Shown here one piece after another: positions 1-7,677 of a stretch of DNA of 31,890 nt. Below the pieces are notes generated by a model, which was not told the origin of the DNA, made no database searches, and saw only the letters and a program-made list of their open reading frames with translations. Source of the DNA: BM506 sp031581485 (lineage in GTDB: Bacteria > Desulfobacterota > Desulfobulbia > Desulfobulbales > SURF-16); contig JAVLBA010000029.1 of the NCBI GenBank assembly GCA_031581485.1, forward strand, positions 1-31,890, read 5' to 3'. The translations under genes were made by a program, and so were the position numbers. Each line of letters begins with the position of its first letter. Positions within the stretch are counted from its first letter, which is position 1.

Positions 1-281
1 CTGTTCGGATATTTATGGACCAGATTGGTCACCGGGCTCAGATTCTCTTCGGCCAGGGGGTCGTTCATGCAGACCTGGTCGTCAAGCTCCCGGGCCTGGG
101 CCACGGCCTGAAGCCAGAGGGGGTCGCCCTTTTCCTTGATCAGACTCAGATAGTAGGGATTGACCCGCATGGGATAGAGATCAATGACCGCGGCAGACTC
201 CGGCATGGCGGGCTGCAGGTGGCTGGGGAGATCAAGGGGCGAGGTGATCGCCTGGTTCAGGATTTTTTGCCAAGAGGCCAT
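1..281 (-). CDS. KamA/EpmB-family radical SAM aminomutase, N-terminal part (runs off the left edge)
   Basis: Only the first 93 or so codons lie in the window. Read from the ATG at 281, the protein begins MASWQKILNQ and contains NPYYLSLI, a GDPLWLQA segment, and DPLAEENLSPV followed by LVHKYPN. This order (Trp-containing helix, x-YYLSLI, GDP-x-x-x-Q, DPL-EE--SPV--L-H-YP) is characteristic of the N-terminus of lysine 2,3-aminomutases (KamA) and of EpmB, which makes beta-lysine for elongation factor P. The CxxxCxxC cluster motif would follow just beyond the edge, so it cannot be checked. The frame is open upstream of 281, but this start matches the family's usual N-terminus and sits 13 bp after the stop of the preceding gene, suggesting one transcript. 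Family call is firm; KamA versus EpmB is undecided. Confidence 0.8.
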   Translation of the reverse strand, partial: MASWQKILNQAITSPLDLPSHLQPAMPESAAVIDLYPMRVNPYYLSLIKEKGDPLWLQAVAQARELDDQVCMNDPLAEENLSPVTNLVHKYPN

Positions 282-294
282 AGGTTGCCGCGGC

Positions 295-864
295 TCAGAA
301 ACGCAGGCTCAGTCCGGCCCGGAAGGTCTTGTCCAGGGTCCGATCACCGTGATCTTCAAATTCCGCCTCGATCTCGGTCAGGGTGACAAAAACAGTGGCC
401 CGGGGCGCTATTGCAAAGGCTGCTGATATCTCAACGTCCCAGAGCTTTTCCCCGTCCATGGCGGTAAATATCTGAGGGCAGTAAAAGAGGCTGCCGCTGA
501 AACTGGCCCTGGGCAGGGCCGGCGGCACAAAACGGATCAGGCCACCAAGACCGCCGGTGGCGATCTTGTCATCTTCAGGCCGGGAATTGACATAATAGCC
601 TCGAACCCCGGCCCCTATTTCCAGGCCGGTACCCACAATGGGTCCGAGGACAGCAAAGGAGGCCGAAACCAGCTCTGTATCTTTGCGGTCATTATAAAGA
701 CCGCGGATCCCCACCACAGACCGGCCTTGGTCATAATCGGCGATCTGCTGCTGTAAGGCGAGCTGGGCGCTTTTATTGTTGAAGCTGATTGCCAGTTCCG
801 CGGCCTGGGCAGAAGCGGCACCCCCAATCAGAAAGGCGCTGGCTAAAAAGAGTTTTTTTATCAT
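295..864 (-). CDS. YfaZ-like outer-membrane beta-barrel protein
   Basis: 189 aa from the ATG at 864. The first 21 residues form a clear signal peptide (MIKKLFLASAFLIGG, ending near AASAQA-AE). An in-frame TTG at 894 would add ten residues ahead of the signal peptide and is unlikely. The mature part alternates short hydrophobic and polar segments (for example VGIRGLYNDR, GAGVRGYYVNS) and ends in Leu-Arg-Phe, the C-terminal aromatic used for barrel insertion by the BAM machinery. Spacing and the Gly-rich central GGLGGLIRF strand resemble the YfaZ family, whose function is not established. It precedes the aminomutase by 13 bp and has its own promoter candidate at 949-977. Outer-membrane location is well supported; the family name is from memory of the pattern. 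Confidence 0.7.
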   Translation of the reverse strand: MIKKLFLASAFLIGGAASAQAAELAISFNNKSAQLALQQQIADYDQGRSVVGIRGLYNDRKDTELVSASFAVLGPIVGTGLEIGAGVRGYYVNSRPEDDKIATGGLGGLIRFVPPALPRASFSGSLFYCPQIFTAMDGEKLWDVEISAAFAIAPRATVFVTLTEIEAEFEDHGDRTLDKTFRAGLSLRF

Positions 865-948
865 TTTTTTCCGGATTTTTAAGAAGGAGATCAAGAAATG
901 AACAGGGTCAGGTGGAACAAGGATGAGGTCAGCTCTCGCCTTGAAAAA

Positions 949-977
949 AATATGCCATATAAGCTGGGGGATGGCAA
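949..977 (-). promoter_or_regulatory. Sigma-70-type promoter candidate for the YfaZ-like gene
   Basis: On the minus strand TTGCCA (977-972) is followed after exactly 17 bp by CATATT (954-949). Start of transcription would fall near 942, about 80 nt before the ATG at 864. It lies between the nrfA terminator and the gene, so a promoter is needed here. The match is good but not experimentally supported. Confidence 0.45.
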
Positions 978-1050
978 GGAGGTTTGAGTGGCCGGCAAGG
1001 ATGGCTGGCCTCTGATCTTGTCCGCCCAGTACGGCAAGACCGCCCGCAAC

Positions 1051-1087
1051 ACAAAAAAGTCCCGTCCACCTGGCGGTGGACGGGACT
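1051..1087 (-). terminator. Rho-independent terminator of nrfHA
   Basis: Perfect 13-bp stem (1058-1070 with 1075-1087, arms AGTCCCGTCCACC and its complement) closed by a four-base loop, followed on the minus strand by a run of T (complement of 1053-1058). It starts about 40 bp after the nrfA stop codon and isolates nrfHA from the downstream YfaZ-like gene. Confidence 0.9.
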
Positions 1088-1127
1088 GGCGTAAAAAGAT
1101 GCCTGTATGAAATCTTACAGAGGCGCC

Positions 1128-2630
1128 TTATTCTTGGTAAGAAGTCTTAAATTCAAGGCCCTCCCTTGTTTTGGGATCATAAAGACCTTTGTTTGCTGCC
1201 TCTTCAAGCCAATCCTGACGTAAGGTATTGAGAAATTCCATCTTCTCGTCAACCAGTTTCTGGAAAGGGAGGCCGATGAGCTCTTGGGCCTTTTCCTTGG
1301 TGGAAAAATCAGGGGCCACATAATCGACAGCATTGTAGTTTGCCAGAACAGTGCGCAACTTGATGCGGGCATCCTGGCCTTTGTTGATGGCAGAGCCCAG
1401 AATCCTCAGGGTCTCTTCCGGGGCGTGGAAGAAGGAGCCGTGGCTGGCAATGGAATAGTCCCAGCGCCACTGGGCATGCCTGATATCCTGCAGGATGGCC
1501 TTCATTTCCTCCTCGGTGGCACCAAGCTCCCAGGCCTTGCCTGCTTCCAGGTGGGCCTTGCCGATGACATCCATTGCTATTTTGGACAGTTCATCCTTAC
1601 GCTCCAGCTTCCTGGCAACACTGGCCCGCAGGGTCTTTTCGTCGCCGTGGCAATTAAGACAGGTATTGGCGATGTTATCTAAGGGGCTTCCCACATTATG
1701 GGAAGAATATTTGACCCCACCTTCCCGCACATAGGGCATATGGCAGTCGGCACAGGAGACGTCGTTCAAGGCGTGGGTGCCGGTCATGTAAAGCTCATAG
1801 CCGGGATGCTGGGCCTTGAGCATGGGGGTCTTGCTGACTTTGTGGGTCCAGTCGGCAAAATTGATCTCATCATAATATGCTTCCATGTCTTCAACCGCAA
1901 AGCCGTTTTGCCACGGGAAGGTTACCACCTTGGCCACCTTTTCGACGCCGTTTTTATCCGTCCAATCCGTGGGCTTGAAGTAATATTCGGCATGGCACTG
2001 GGCGCAGACCAGGGTGCGCAACTCCTGGTGCGTTGCGTCAGCGAGCTTGAGGCTGCCTTCCGCCTCCAGGGCCCTTCCCAGATGGGGTCTGGAAACGGTG
2101 AGCCGCATGGTCTCATTGTCGTGGCAGTCGGCACAGCCCACCGGATTGACGATCTCGCTGCCGAACCGGGCCCATTTGCCGGTGAAAAAATCCAGTTCGC
2201 CGATTTCTTCCATCAGCCTGGGTACATCCGGTGATTTACAGGTCCAGCAGGCCGTGGGCATGGGGCCGGATTTACTGTTTTCCGGAGCGCCGGTGCGGAG
2301 GGTGTTTATATTATCCTCCAGCATATAGGCATGGCCGCGGGGGGCATTGTAGTCCTTGGCAAAGCCATAGCCGGCCCACAGCACCACCAGGGCGGGATTT
2401 TTTTCCAGCATGTCGTCAATCTTGTCACTTTTCTTGGTCATCACATAGGAGTCATATTGGCGCGGAAAATGTTTTCCCCATTCGGCACTGATTGTTTCCA
2501 GGCGTTTAATCTTGGGGACGTCATTGATGGTCTTTTGCACCGCCTTGTTCTCGTTTATGGACAGGGCCAGCAAAAATAAAGGAACAATGACAACCACTGA
2601 TCCGATTGTTACCAGTACAGATTTCTTCAT
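1128..2630 (-). CDS. nrfA: Cytochrome c nitrite reductase, pentahaem catalytic subunit
   Basis: 500 aa, the usual NrfA size. It catalyses six-electron reduction of nitrite to ammonium in the periplasm. An N-terminal hydrophobic segment (residues about 4-23) is a signal peptide or anchor. The catalytic haem motif CWTCK, with lysine replacing the usual histidine, is at 128-132; four normal motifs follow: CADCH 166-170, CAQCH 209-213, CADCH 293-297 and CLNCH 324-328. These five haems in this order are diagnostic. The segment YELYMTGTHALNDVSCADCH around 278-297 matches the conserved region near the active site. The ATG at 2630 has AAGGAGAG about 10 nt upstream. nrfH lies 24 bp upstream and supplies the membrane quinol-oxidising subunit. 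A strong terminator follows. Very secure. Confidence 0.98.
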   Translation of the reverse strand: MKKSVLVTIGSVVVIVPLFLLALSINENKAVQKTINDVPKIKRLETISAEWGKHFPRQYDSYVMTKKSDKIDDMLEKNPALVVLWAGYGFAKDYNAPRGHAYMLEDNINTLRTGAPENSKSGPMPTACWTCKSPDVPRLMEEIGELDFFTGKWARFGSEIVNPVGCADCHDNETMRLTVSRPHLGRALEAEGSLKLADATHQELRTLVCAQCHAEYYFKPTDWTDKNGVEKVAKVVTFPWQNGFAVEDMEAYYDEINFADWTHKVSKTPMLKAQHPGYELYMTGTHALNDVSCADCHMPYVREGGVKYSSHNVGSPLDNIANTCLNCHGDEKTLRASVARKLERKDELSKIAMDVIGKAHLEAGKAWELGATEEEMKAILQDIRHAQWRWDYSIASHGSFFHAPEETLRILGSAINKGQDARIKLRTVLANYNAVDYVAPDFSTKEKAQELIGLPFQKLVDEKMEFLNTLRQDWLEEAANKGLYDPKTREGLEFKTSYQE

Positions 2631-2654
2631 TTTTTCTTCTCTCCTTGCGGTGGC

Positions 2655-3182
2655 TTATAATTCCTTCACTCCGATATTGTCAGGAGTAGCAGTGAGGTTG
2701 GTGATGATGCCATGGGGCACGTCCCTGTGGCATTCCCAGCACCTTCTGGCGATGACGGGGTCGCTGTCTGAGGCCTGGTATAAAGCACTGTTGGTTTCTA
2801 TTTGTGAAACCATTTGCTGGTGGCACATGATGCAGTTGGCCTGAATCCGGTCGGCCGCGTTTTCGGTTGCCCTGATGTTGAGGCCGTAGGTGTGAAACGT
2901 CATGGCCACGGAGTGTTTGAAGCCGTCTCGGGTCTTGGCAACCATTTTGTTGATAAAAGAGTCCCTGGGCAGATGGCATTCCACGCAGGTAGCTCGATTC
3001 CGGTGGGAACTGTGCTGCCAGGTTGCGTAATGGGTGTTCATGGTGTGGCAGTTGATACATACTTTCGGGTCGCTGGAAAGATACGATATCATGTTGGATG
3101 CCTTCACCACATAGGCAAAGAGTCCAACCGCCACCACAACACTCAAAATTGCAACGTATTTCATTGCATTGCCTGTTTCCAT
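2655..3182 (-). CDS. nrfH: Cytochrome c nitrite reductase, tetrahaem membrane subunit (NapC/NirT family)
   Basis: 175 aa. One N-terminal membrane helix (about 8-26) anchors a periplasmic domain with four haem motifs: CINCH 42-46, CVECH 66-70, CIMCH 117-121 and CWECH 148-152. The first is followed by Thr-Met, giving CxxCHxM, the arrangement in which a nearby methionine ligates haem 1 in Desulfovibrio NrfH. It takes electrons from menaquinol and passes them to NrfA. The ATG at 3182 is preceded by GAGGAAGG at good spacing; an internal Met at codon 7 (3164) has a poorer site. The gene begins two bases after the stop of a short leader ORF (3185-3250), so translation may be coupled. NrfA follows in the same operon. 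Confidence 0.97.
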   Translation of the reverse strand: METGNAMKYVAILSVVVAVGLFAYVVKASNMISYLSSDPKVCINCHTMNTHYATWQHSSHRNRATCVECHLPRDSFINKMVAKTRDGFKHSVAMTFHTYGLNIRATENAADRIQANCIMCHQQMVSQIETNSALYQASDSDPVIARRCWECHRDVPHGIITNLTATPDNIGVKEL

Positions 3183-3184
3183 GC

Positions 3185-3250
3185 TCAGCCTTCCTCGTTG
3201 ATGTTCTCCACTATGCCTCGTCTCCTTTTGTCACTTCTTTCCCTGTTCAT
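3185..3250 (-). CDS. Candidate 21-codon leader ORF upstream of nrfH
   Basis: An ATG at 3250 is preceded by GGGAGG with a spacing of about four to five bases, a stronger Shine-Dalgarno match than that of nrfH itself. It opens a 21-residue frame (begins MNRERSDKRR, ends INEEG) stopping at 3185-3187, two bases before the nrfH start at 3182. It is out of frame with nrfH, so it is not an N-terminal extension. The peptide is rich in Arg, Lys and Glu and matches nothing I recognise. It could couple or modulate translation of nrfHA, or the ribosome site could be coincidental. Confidence 0.35.
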   Translation of the reverse strand: MNRERSDKRRRGIVENINEEG

Positions 3251-3616
3251 TTTTCCTCCCTGGTTTCTTTCTTTAACACGAAAGTATCTGCCCAAATGGT
3301 CAGGACTTTCTTGCCATGTCCTCCGGACGGAGTCATCATGGAGAGATGGTTATTGTTAATCCTGACAAATCACGGTTTCTCCTGTCAAGTCTGCAGAGGA
3401 CACGGAGGTGTCGCTGCGCTCTTTGCAGGAGAGAAGGGCACCAGGCAATTTGGTGCACTCCGGCCGTTTATCTGAAACTATAGCAACGACTATGCCGGGC
3501 CGGGCAGACTTCTCCACGCCAAGGAAAGAAAGTAATTAACATATTGAAATTATTAATTTTATTTTTGCGGAGAGGTGGCGTTTCAGCAGGGGAGAAGGTG
3601 GGGGAGGGGCGTAGCC

Positions 3617-3632
3617 GTAACCATAGGGTTAC
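3617..3632. promoter_or_regulatory. Perfect 6-4-6 dyad, operator candidate 1
   Basis: GTAACC-ATAG-GGTTAC is a perfect inverted repeat with 6-bp arms and a 4-bp spacer, a geometry typical of sites for dimeric helix-turn-helix regulators such as the CRP/FNR superfamily. A related imperfect copy lies 33 bp away, about three helical turns. As RNA it would also fold as a small hairpin. Confidence 0.4.
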
Positions 3633-3649
3633 TTTAATCTTCCGTTGCT

Positions 3650-3665
3650 GTTACCTTATGGTAGC
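3650..3665. promoter_or_regulatory. Imperfect 6-4-6 dyad, operator candidate 2
   Basis: GTTACC-TTAT-GGTAGC has arms matching at five of six positions and the same 4-bp spacer as the dyad at 3617-3632. Centre-to-centre distance is 33 bp, so both would face the same side of the helix. The regulator and the regulated gene (nrfHA or the radical SAM gene) cannot be told from sequence alone. Confidence 0.3.
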
Positions 3666-3911
3666 AGTCAGGCGGCATCATGAGAACAAAGGCGCCTTGG
3701 TGCCTGCAGGGCCATGCCCTCCTCGGTGGCTGCTTCCCTGGATCACTTTGCCAAGAAGAAGCTTGTTCTTTGGGGCGGGATACGTATAGTGAAACCATGC
3801 GGGTATGTCCTTTAGTGTACCCCTATAAAGAGCGGGGCAGCTGCGCGCTGCTCTTTAAGGAGCATTCGTTTCCCTCTTGACCGGCCATTTTATGCCGGCT
3901 TATTATTTATT

Positions 3912-4853
3912 ATGGTACCCACCTATCTGCAACTTCATGCCACCGGTGAACTACGGCGGCGGGCCGAACAGGCCCATGGGCTGCTGGCCTGCTGTATGCT
4001 CTGTCCCAGGCGCTGTCAGGTCAACCGCCTGGCCGGGGAAACAGGTTTCTGCAAGAGCGGGGCGCGGGCCAGGGTGGCGAGCTATGAACCCCATTTCGGG
4101 GAAGAAGCACCCCTTTCCGGGGTGGCGGGCTCCGGCACCATCTTTTTCAGCCACTGCAATCTGCGCTGTGTTTTCTGCCAAAATGCCGAGATCAGCCACA
4201 ACGGGGCAGGGGTGGAGGTGAAGAGCAGTCAGCTGGCGGCCATGATGATCAGCCTCCAGAAACAGGGGTGTCATAATATCAATCTGGTCACCCCCACCCA
4301 TTTTATTCCCCAGATCCTGGCCGCCCTGGTCCTGGCCTGTGAGCGGGGCCTCAATATCCCCCTGGTCTATAATTCCAGCGGCTATGAGAGGGTGGATTCC
4401 TTGCGTCTTCTGGAAGATGTGGTGGATATCTATCTCCCTGATTTCAAGTTCAGCAACCCTGATTCCGCCAAGAAATTGTGCCGGGCCGCCGACTATCCTG
4501 ATGTGGCCAGGCAGGCCATTGCCGAGATGTTCCGTCAGGTGGGGGACCTGGAGCTGGACAGCCAGGGCCTGGCCCGTCGGGGGCTGCTGGTGCGCCATCT
4601 GGTCATGCCGGGCGGCCTTGCTGAAGCGGCGGAAATCTTCGCCTTTCTGGCCGCTCTTTCCCCCCAGACCTATCTCAATGTTATGGGCCAGTATCACCCC
4701 TGTTTTCAGGCGGCTGCGTATCCTCCTCTGGATAAGCCTCTGGCGCCCTCCTATTTTTCCCGGGCCAGGCAGCTGGCCCGGGAAAAGGGGCTGCATCGTC
4801 TGGAGGAGGACAACATGGAACGCCTTCTGGCCAGGATCCTGGCGGAGAGATAA
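3912..4853 (+). CDS. Radical SAM protein, pyruvate-formate-lyase-activating-enzyme-like (PflX-type)
   Basis: 313 aa. The iron-sulphur/SAM motif CxxxCxxC is CNLRCVFC at residues 82-89, preceded by GSGTIFFS, as in the PflA-like group (PIRSF004869 type). An N-terminal cysteine cluster, C27-C28-C31-C35 and C47, matches the CxLCPRRCxVNR-x-GExGxC signature of this family and may bind a further metal or cluster. The substrate is unknown: many members sit far from any pyruvate formate-lyase gene, as here. The ATG at 3912 has no good Shine-Dalgarno sequence, but MVPTYLQLHATGEL matches the usual N-terminus. An in-frame extension upstream would have to use a rare ATT start. The gene lies 119 bp before sdhC, so co-transcription is possible. 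Generic family call is secure, function is not. Confidence 0.88.
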   Translation: MVPTYLQLHATGELRRRAEQAHGLLACCMLCPRRCQVNRLAGETGFCKSGARARVASYEPHFGEEAPLSGVAGSGTIFFSHCNLRCVFCQNAEISHNGAGVEVKSSQLAAMMISLQKQGCHNINLVTPTHFIPQILAALVLACERGLNIPLVYNSSGYERVDSLRLLEDVVDIYLPDFKFSNPDSAKKLCRAADYPDVARQAIAEMFRQVGDLELDSQGLARRGLLVRHLVMPGGLAEAAEIFAFLAALSPQTYLNVMGQYHPCFQAAAYPPLDKPLAPSYFSRARQLAREKGLHRLEEDNMERLLARILAER

Positions 4854-4972
4854 GGCGCGGTAGCTGGCCGCCTCTTCCCCTCTTTTTGCCTGGAAAGCTC
4901 TTCCCAAAAGCGGGCAGCTGTTTTAAGGTGTATGTCCCTGTTAATAGCTGGCAGATGCCTTAGGGAGTGTGC

Positions 4973-5623
4973 ATGCAAGGAGTAAGACGTTTTTGCGGGA
5001 CCTCAGTGGGCCGCAAGTACATCATGGCCATCACCGGTTGCGGGCTCTCCCTTTTTCTGGTGTTCCACCTGCTGGGCACGAGTTCCATCTTCTTTGGGGC
5101 CGTGGCCTTTAACCGCTATGCCGCCTATCTCCACGCCCTGGGGCCGTGGCTCACCGTTTTTGAAGCGGCCCTTTTTCTGTTGTTTCTGGTCCATATCGGT
5201 TTCGGCACCACCCTCTTTATGCGCAATCACCTGGCCCGCCCCCTGCGCTACCAGGTGAACCGTTCTGCCGGCGGCCGCACCCCGGGTTCCCGCACCATGT
5301 TTTTTTCCGGCCTGATCATTCTGGCCCTGCTGCTCTTTCATCTGGTCACCGTCCATTTTGTCACCCTGCACGGGCCGATCAGCGTCCTGCTGCGCCATGA
5401 GTTTGGCCGCCTGCCGGTGGTCTTTTTTTATGTGGCCGGCCTGGCCGCCCTTGGTCTCCATCTCAGCCACGGGCTGTGGAGTCTCTGGCAGAGCCTGGGA
5501 ATCAGTCATCCCCTCTACGACCTGTCCCTGGAACGGGGTGCCCTGCTGGCGGCCCTGGTCATTGCCGGCACCTTTATGATGATGCCGATTCTGGGGCTGT
5601 TGTGGGATGGCTTTTTGCGCTGA
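4973..5623 (+). CDS. sdhC: Succinate dehydrogenase/fumarate reductase, dihaem cytochrome b subunit (B-type)
   Basis: 216 aa with five predicted membrane helices (about 20-38, 62-85, 108-128, 148-168 and 188-210). The opening RRFCGTSVGRKYIMAITG and FLVFHLLGTSSIF match the single-chain cytochrome b558-type anchors of Bacillus and epsilon/delta-proteobacterial enzymes. Histidines inside helices (for example in FHLLG, VHIGFG, LFHLVTVHF and LGLHLSHG) are the expected haem ligands. The ATG at 4973 has AGGGAG six bases upstream; an overlapping GTG at 4967 lies inside that site and is rejected. sdhA follows after about 50 bp. It anchors the flavin and iron-sulphur subunits and exchanges electrons with menaquinone. 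Confidence 0.92.
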   Translation: MQGVRRFCGTSVGRKYIMAITGCGLSLFLVFHLLGTSSIFFGAVAFNRYAAYLHALGPWLTVFEAALFLLFLVHIGFGTTLFMRNHLARPLRYQVNRSAGGRTPGSRTMFFSGLIILALLLFHLVTVHFVTLHGPISVLLRHEFGRLPVVFFYVAGLAALGLHLSHGLWSLWQSLGISHPLYDLSLERGALLAALVIAGTFMMMPILGLLWDGFLR

Positions 5624-5640
5624 GAGCCTGAAAATTCTAT

Positions 5641-5654
5641 GATTAATATTAATC
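5641..5654. repeat. 14-bp palindrome between sdhC and sdhA
   Basis: GATTAATATTAATC is a perfect palindrome in the 49-bp gap between sdhC and sdhA. It may be an AT-rich operator or chance. An ATG at 5639 opens a 14-codon frame through it that ends ten bases inside sdhA, with no visible ribosome site. Confidence 0.25.
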
Positions 5655-5672
5655 CCAGCCTGGACTTTGTCG

Positions 5673-7583
5673 ATGCTGCTTGACGCCAAAATACCCCCCG
5701 GCAATCTGGCCCATAAATGGCAAGAGCATTGCTTTGCCGCCAGGCTGGTCAACCCTGCCAACCGGCGCAAATATACCATTATCGTAGTGGGTTCCGGTCT
5801 GGCCGGGGCCTCGGCCGCCGCCACCCTGGCGGAGCAGGGCTATAACGTCATCTGTTTCAGCAGCCACGACACGCCGCGCCGGGCCCATTCCATTGCCGCC
5901 CAGGGCGGTATTAATGCCGCCAAAAATTACCAGAATGACAATGACTCGGTCTTTCGCCTCTTCTACGACACCATCAAGGGCGGCGATTTCCGCTCCCGGG
6001 AGGCCAATGTCTACCGCCTGGCCCAGCTCAGCAATACTATCATCGACCAGTGCGTGGCCCAGGGCGTCCCCTTTGCCCGGGAGTATGGCGGCCAGCTGGC
6101 CAACTGTTCCTTTGGCGGCGCCCAGGTGTCGCGCACCTTTTATGCCCGGGGCCAGACCGGCCAGCAGCTCCTGCTGGGGGCCTACTCCTCCCTGTCACGC
6201 CAGATAAAGCTGGGCAGGGTCACTATGATGCCCAGGCAGGAGATGCTTGATCTGGTGGTGGAAGAGGGCAGGGCAAAGGGAATCGTGGCCCGCAATATGA
6301 TCACCGGTGAGCTCGGCTGTTACGGCGGCCATGCCGTGGTGCTGGCCACCGGCGGCTACGGCAATCTCTTTTATCTCTCCACCAATGCCATGAGCGCTAA
6401 TGTCACCGCCGCCTTCCGGGCCTACAAACGGGGGGCCTTCTTTGCCAACCCTTCCTTTGTCCAGATCCATCCCACCTGTATCCCGGCCCAGGGTGATTAT
6501 CAGTCCAAACGTACCCTGATGAGCGAGAGCCTCCGCAATGACGGTCGGGTGTGGGTCCCCCAAAAGCGGGGTGACAGGCGGCCGCCGGCCCAGATTCCGG
6601 AGGCGGAACGGGATTATTATCTGGAGAGGAAATACCCCGGCTTCGGTAATCTGGTGCCGCGGGATGTGGCCTCCAGAAACGCCAAGGAGCAGTGCGACCA
6701 GGGCAAAGGGGTTGGTGACACCGGCATGGCCGTCTATCTTGATTTCAGCGCCGCTATCAAAAGGGAGGGGGCCCTGGCCCTGCGCCGGCGCTACGGCAAT
6801 CTTTTCCAGATGTATGAGAAGATCACGGCCAGCAATCCCATGGACACTCCCATGATGATCTATCCCGCTGTCCATTACACCATGGGCGGCCTGTGGGTGG
6901 ACTATAACCTGATGTCTACCGTTCCCGGCCTCTTTGTCCTGGGGGAGGCTAATTTTTCCGATCACGGCGCCAACCGTCTGGGGGCCAGCGCCCTCATGCA
7001 GGGCCTGGCGGACGGCTATTTTATCCTGCCCTCCACCATCGGCTCCTATCTGGCTGCGGGCGGCCATGACCATGTCGATATCGGCAGCCACGCCTTTCGG
7101 TCCGTCCGTAAGGAGGTGGAGGCCTTTGTGCAGAGATTGCTCAACCTCAAAGGCAAGCGCCCCGTGGATGATTTCCATAAGGAGCTGGGGCGCCTGCTCT
7201 GGGACCAGTGCGGCATGGCCCGCAATAAGGAAGGGCTGACCAGGGCCCTGGCCAGGATTCCCGAGATCCGGGCCCAATTCTGGGATAATGCCCTGGTCAG
7301 CGGTTCCGGGGCCGAGTTTAATCAGACCCTGGAGAAGGCGGGTCGGGTGGCTGATTATCTGGAGTTTGCCGAGCTCTTGGTCCATGACGCCCTGGCCCGC
7401 AACGAGTCGTGCGGCTGCCATCTGCGTGAGGAGAGCCAGACCGCAGACCACGAGGCCCAGCGGGACGATGCCAACTGCTCCTATGTGGCGGCCTGGCAAT
7501 ATCAGGGTAAGGCGCAACCCCTGCTCCACAAGGAACCCCTGGTTTTTGAAAACGTCAAGCCGGCCAGCCGCAGCTACAAGTAA
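5673..7583 (+). CDS. sdhA: Succinate dehydrogenase/fumarate reductase, flavoprotein subunit
   Basis: 636 aa from the ATG at 5673; MLLDAKIPPG matches the N-terminus of deltaproteobacterial homologues, whereas a TTG two codons upstream would add little. The ribosome site is weak. The FAD dinucleotide motif VVGSGLAGASAAATLAEQGY is near residues 38-57. His72, in HSIAAQGGINA, is the expected covalent FAD attachment site. VHYTMGGLWVDY and GLFVLGEANFSDHGANRLG are conserved active-site and FAD-contact segments, and RGQTGQQLL is typical of the B-type (Wolinella/Bacillus) enzymes. It interconverts succinate and fumarate on the inner face of the membrane. Direction cannot be read from sequence; in sulphate reducers of this type both occur. 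Confidence 0.96.
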   Translation: MLLDAKIPPGNLAHKWQEHCFAARLVNPANRRKYTIIVVGSGLAGASAAATLAEQGYNVICFSSHDTPRRAHSIAAQGGINAAKNYQNDNDSVFRLFYDTIKGGDFRSREANVYRLAQLSNTIIDQCVAQGVPFAREYGGQLANCSFGGAQVSRTFYARGQTGQQLLLGAYSSLSRQIKLGRVTMMPRQEMLDLVVEEGRAKGIVARNMITGELGCYGGHAVVLATGGYGNLFYLSTNAMSANVTAAFRAYKRGAFFANPSFVQIHPTCIPAQGDYQSKRTLMSESLRNDGRVWVPQKRGDRRPPAQIPEAERDYYLERKYPGFGNLVPRDVASRNAKEQCDQGKGVGDTGMAVYLDFSAAIKREGALALRRRYGNLFQMYEKITASNPMDTPMMIYPAVHYTMGGLWVDYNLMSTVPGLFVLGEANFSDHGANRLGASALMQGLADGYFILPSTIGSYLAAGGHDHVDIGSHAFRSVRKEVEAFVQRLLNLKGKRPVDDFHKELGRLLWDQCGMARNKEGLTRALARIPEIRAQFWDNALVSGSGAEFNQTLEKAGRVADYLEFAELLVHDALARNESCGCHLREESQTADHEAQRDDANCSYVAAWQYQGKAQPLLHKEPLVFENVKPASRSYK

Positions 7584-7677
7584 CGCGGCCGTATGGTATG
7601 GCCGGAGAGGGTGGAGGCGTTGTTGGCAGGGGAAGTGGTGCGTAAATGGGTGTAAATGAGAGGAAGGCGGTATTTTT

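Larger units (their letters stand above)
3251..3911. other. Long divergent intergenic region between nrfHA and the radical SAM gene
   Basis: About 660 bp with no convincing gene; short open frames here lack coding character and start sites. It must hold promoters for both directions. Visible structures are: an imperfect dyad TTGTTAATCCTGACAA at 3353-3368; a small hairpin GACAC-GGAG-GTGTC near 3398-3411; the two operator-like dyads listed separately; and a hairpin with GCAGC/GCTGC arms flanked by AAAGA/TCTTT at about 3827-3856, just before AAGGAG, which could affect initiation of the downstream transcript. I could not assign a known riboswitch class. Confidence 0.5.

Noticed and set aside
3640..3780. 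Molybdenum cofactor riboswitch or tRNA-like fold in the nrfHA / radical SAM gap
   Set aside because: Several short stems exist but the conserved core of that class or a cloverleaf with an acceptor stem cannot be made.
3544..3789. 81-codon ORF in the nrfHA / radical SAM intergenic region
   Set aside because: No ribosome site, an Arg/Gly-rich random-looking product and overlap with the operator-like dyads.
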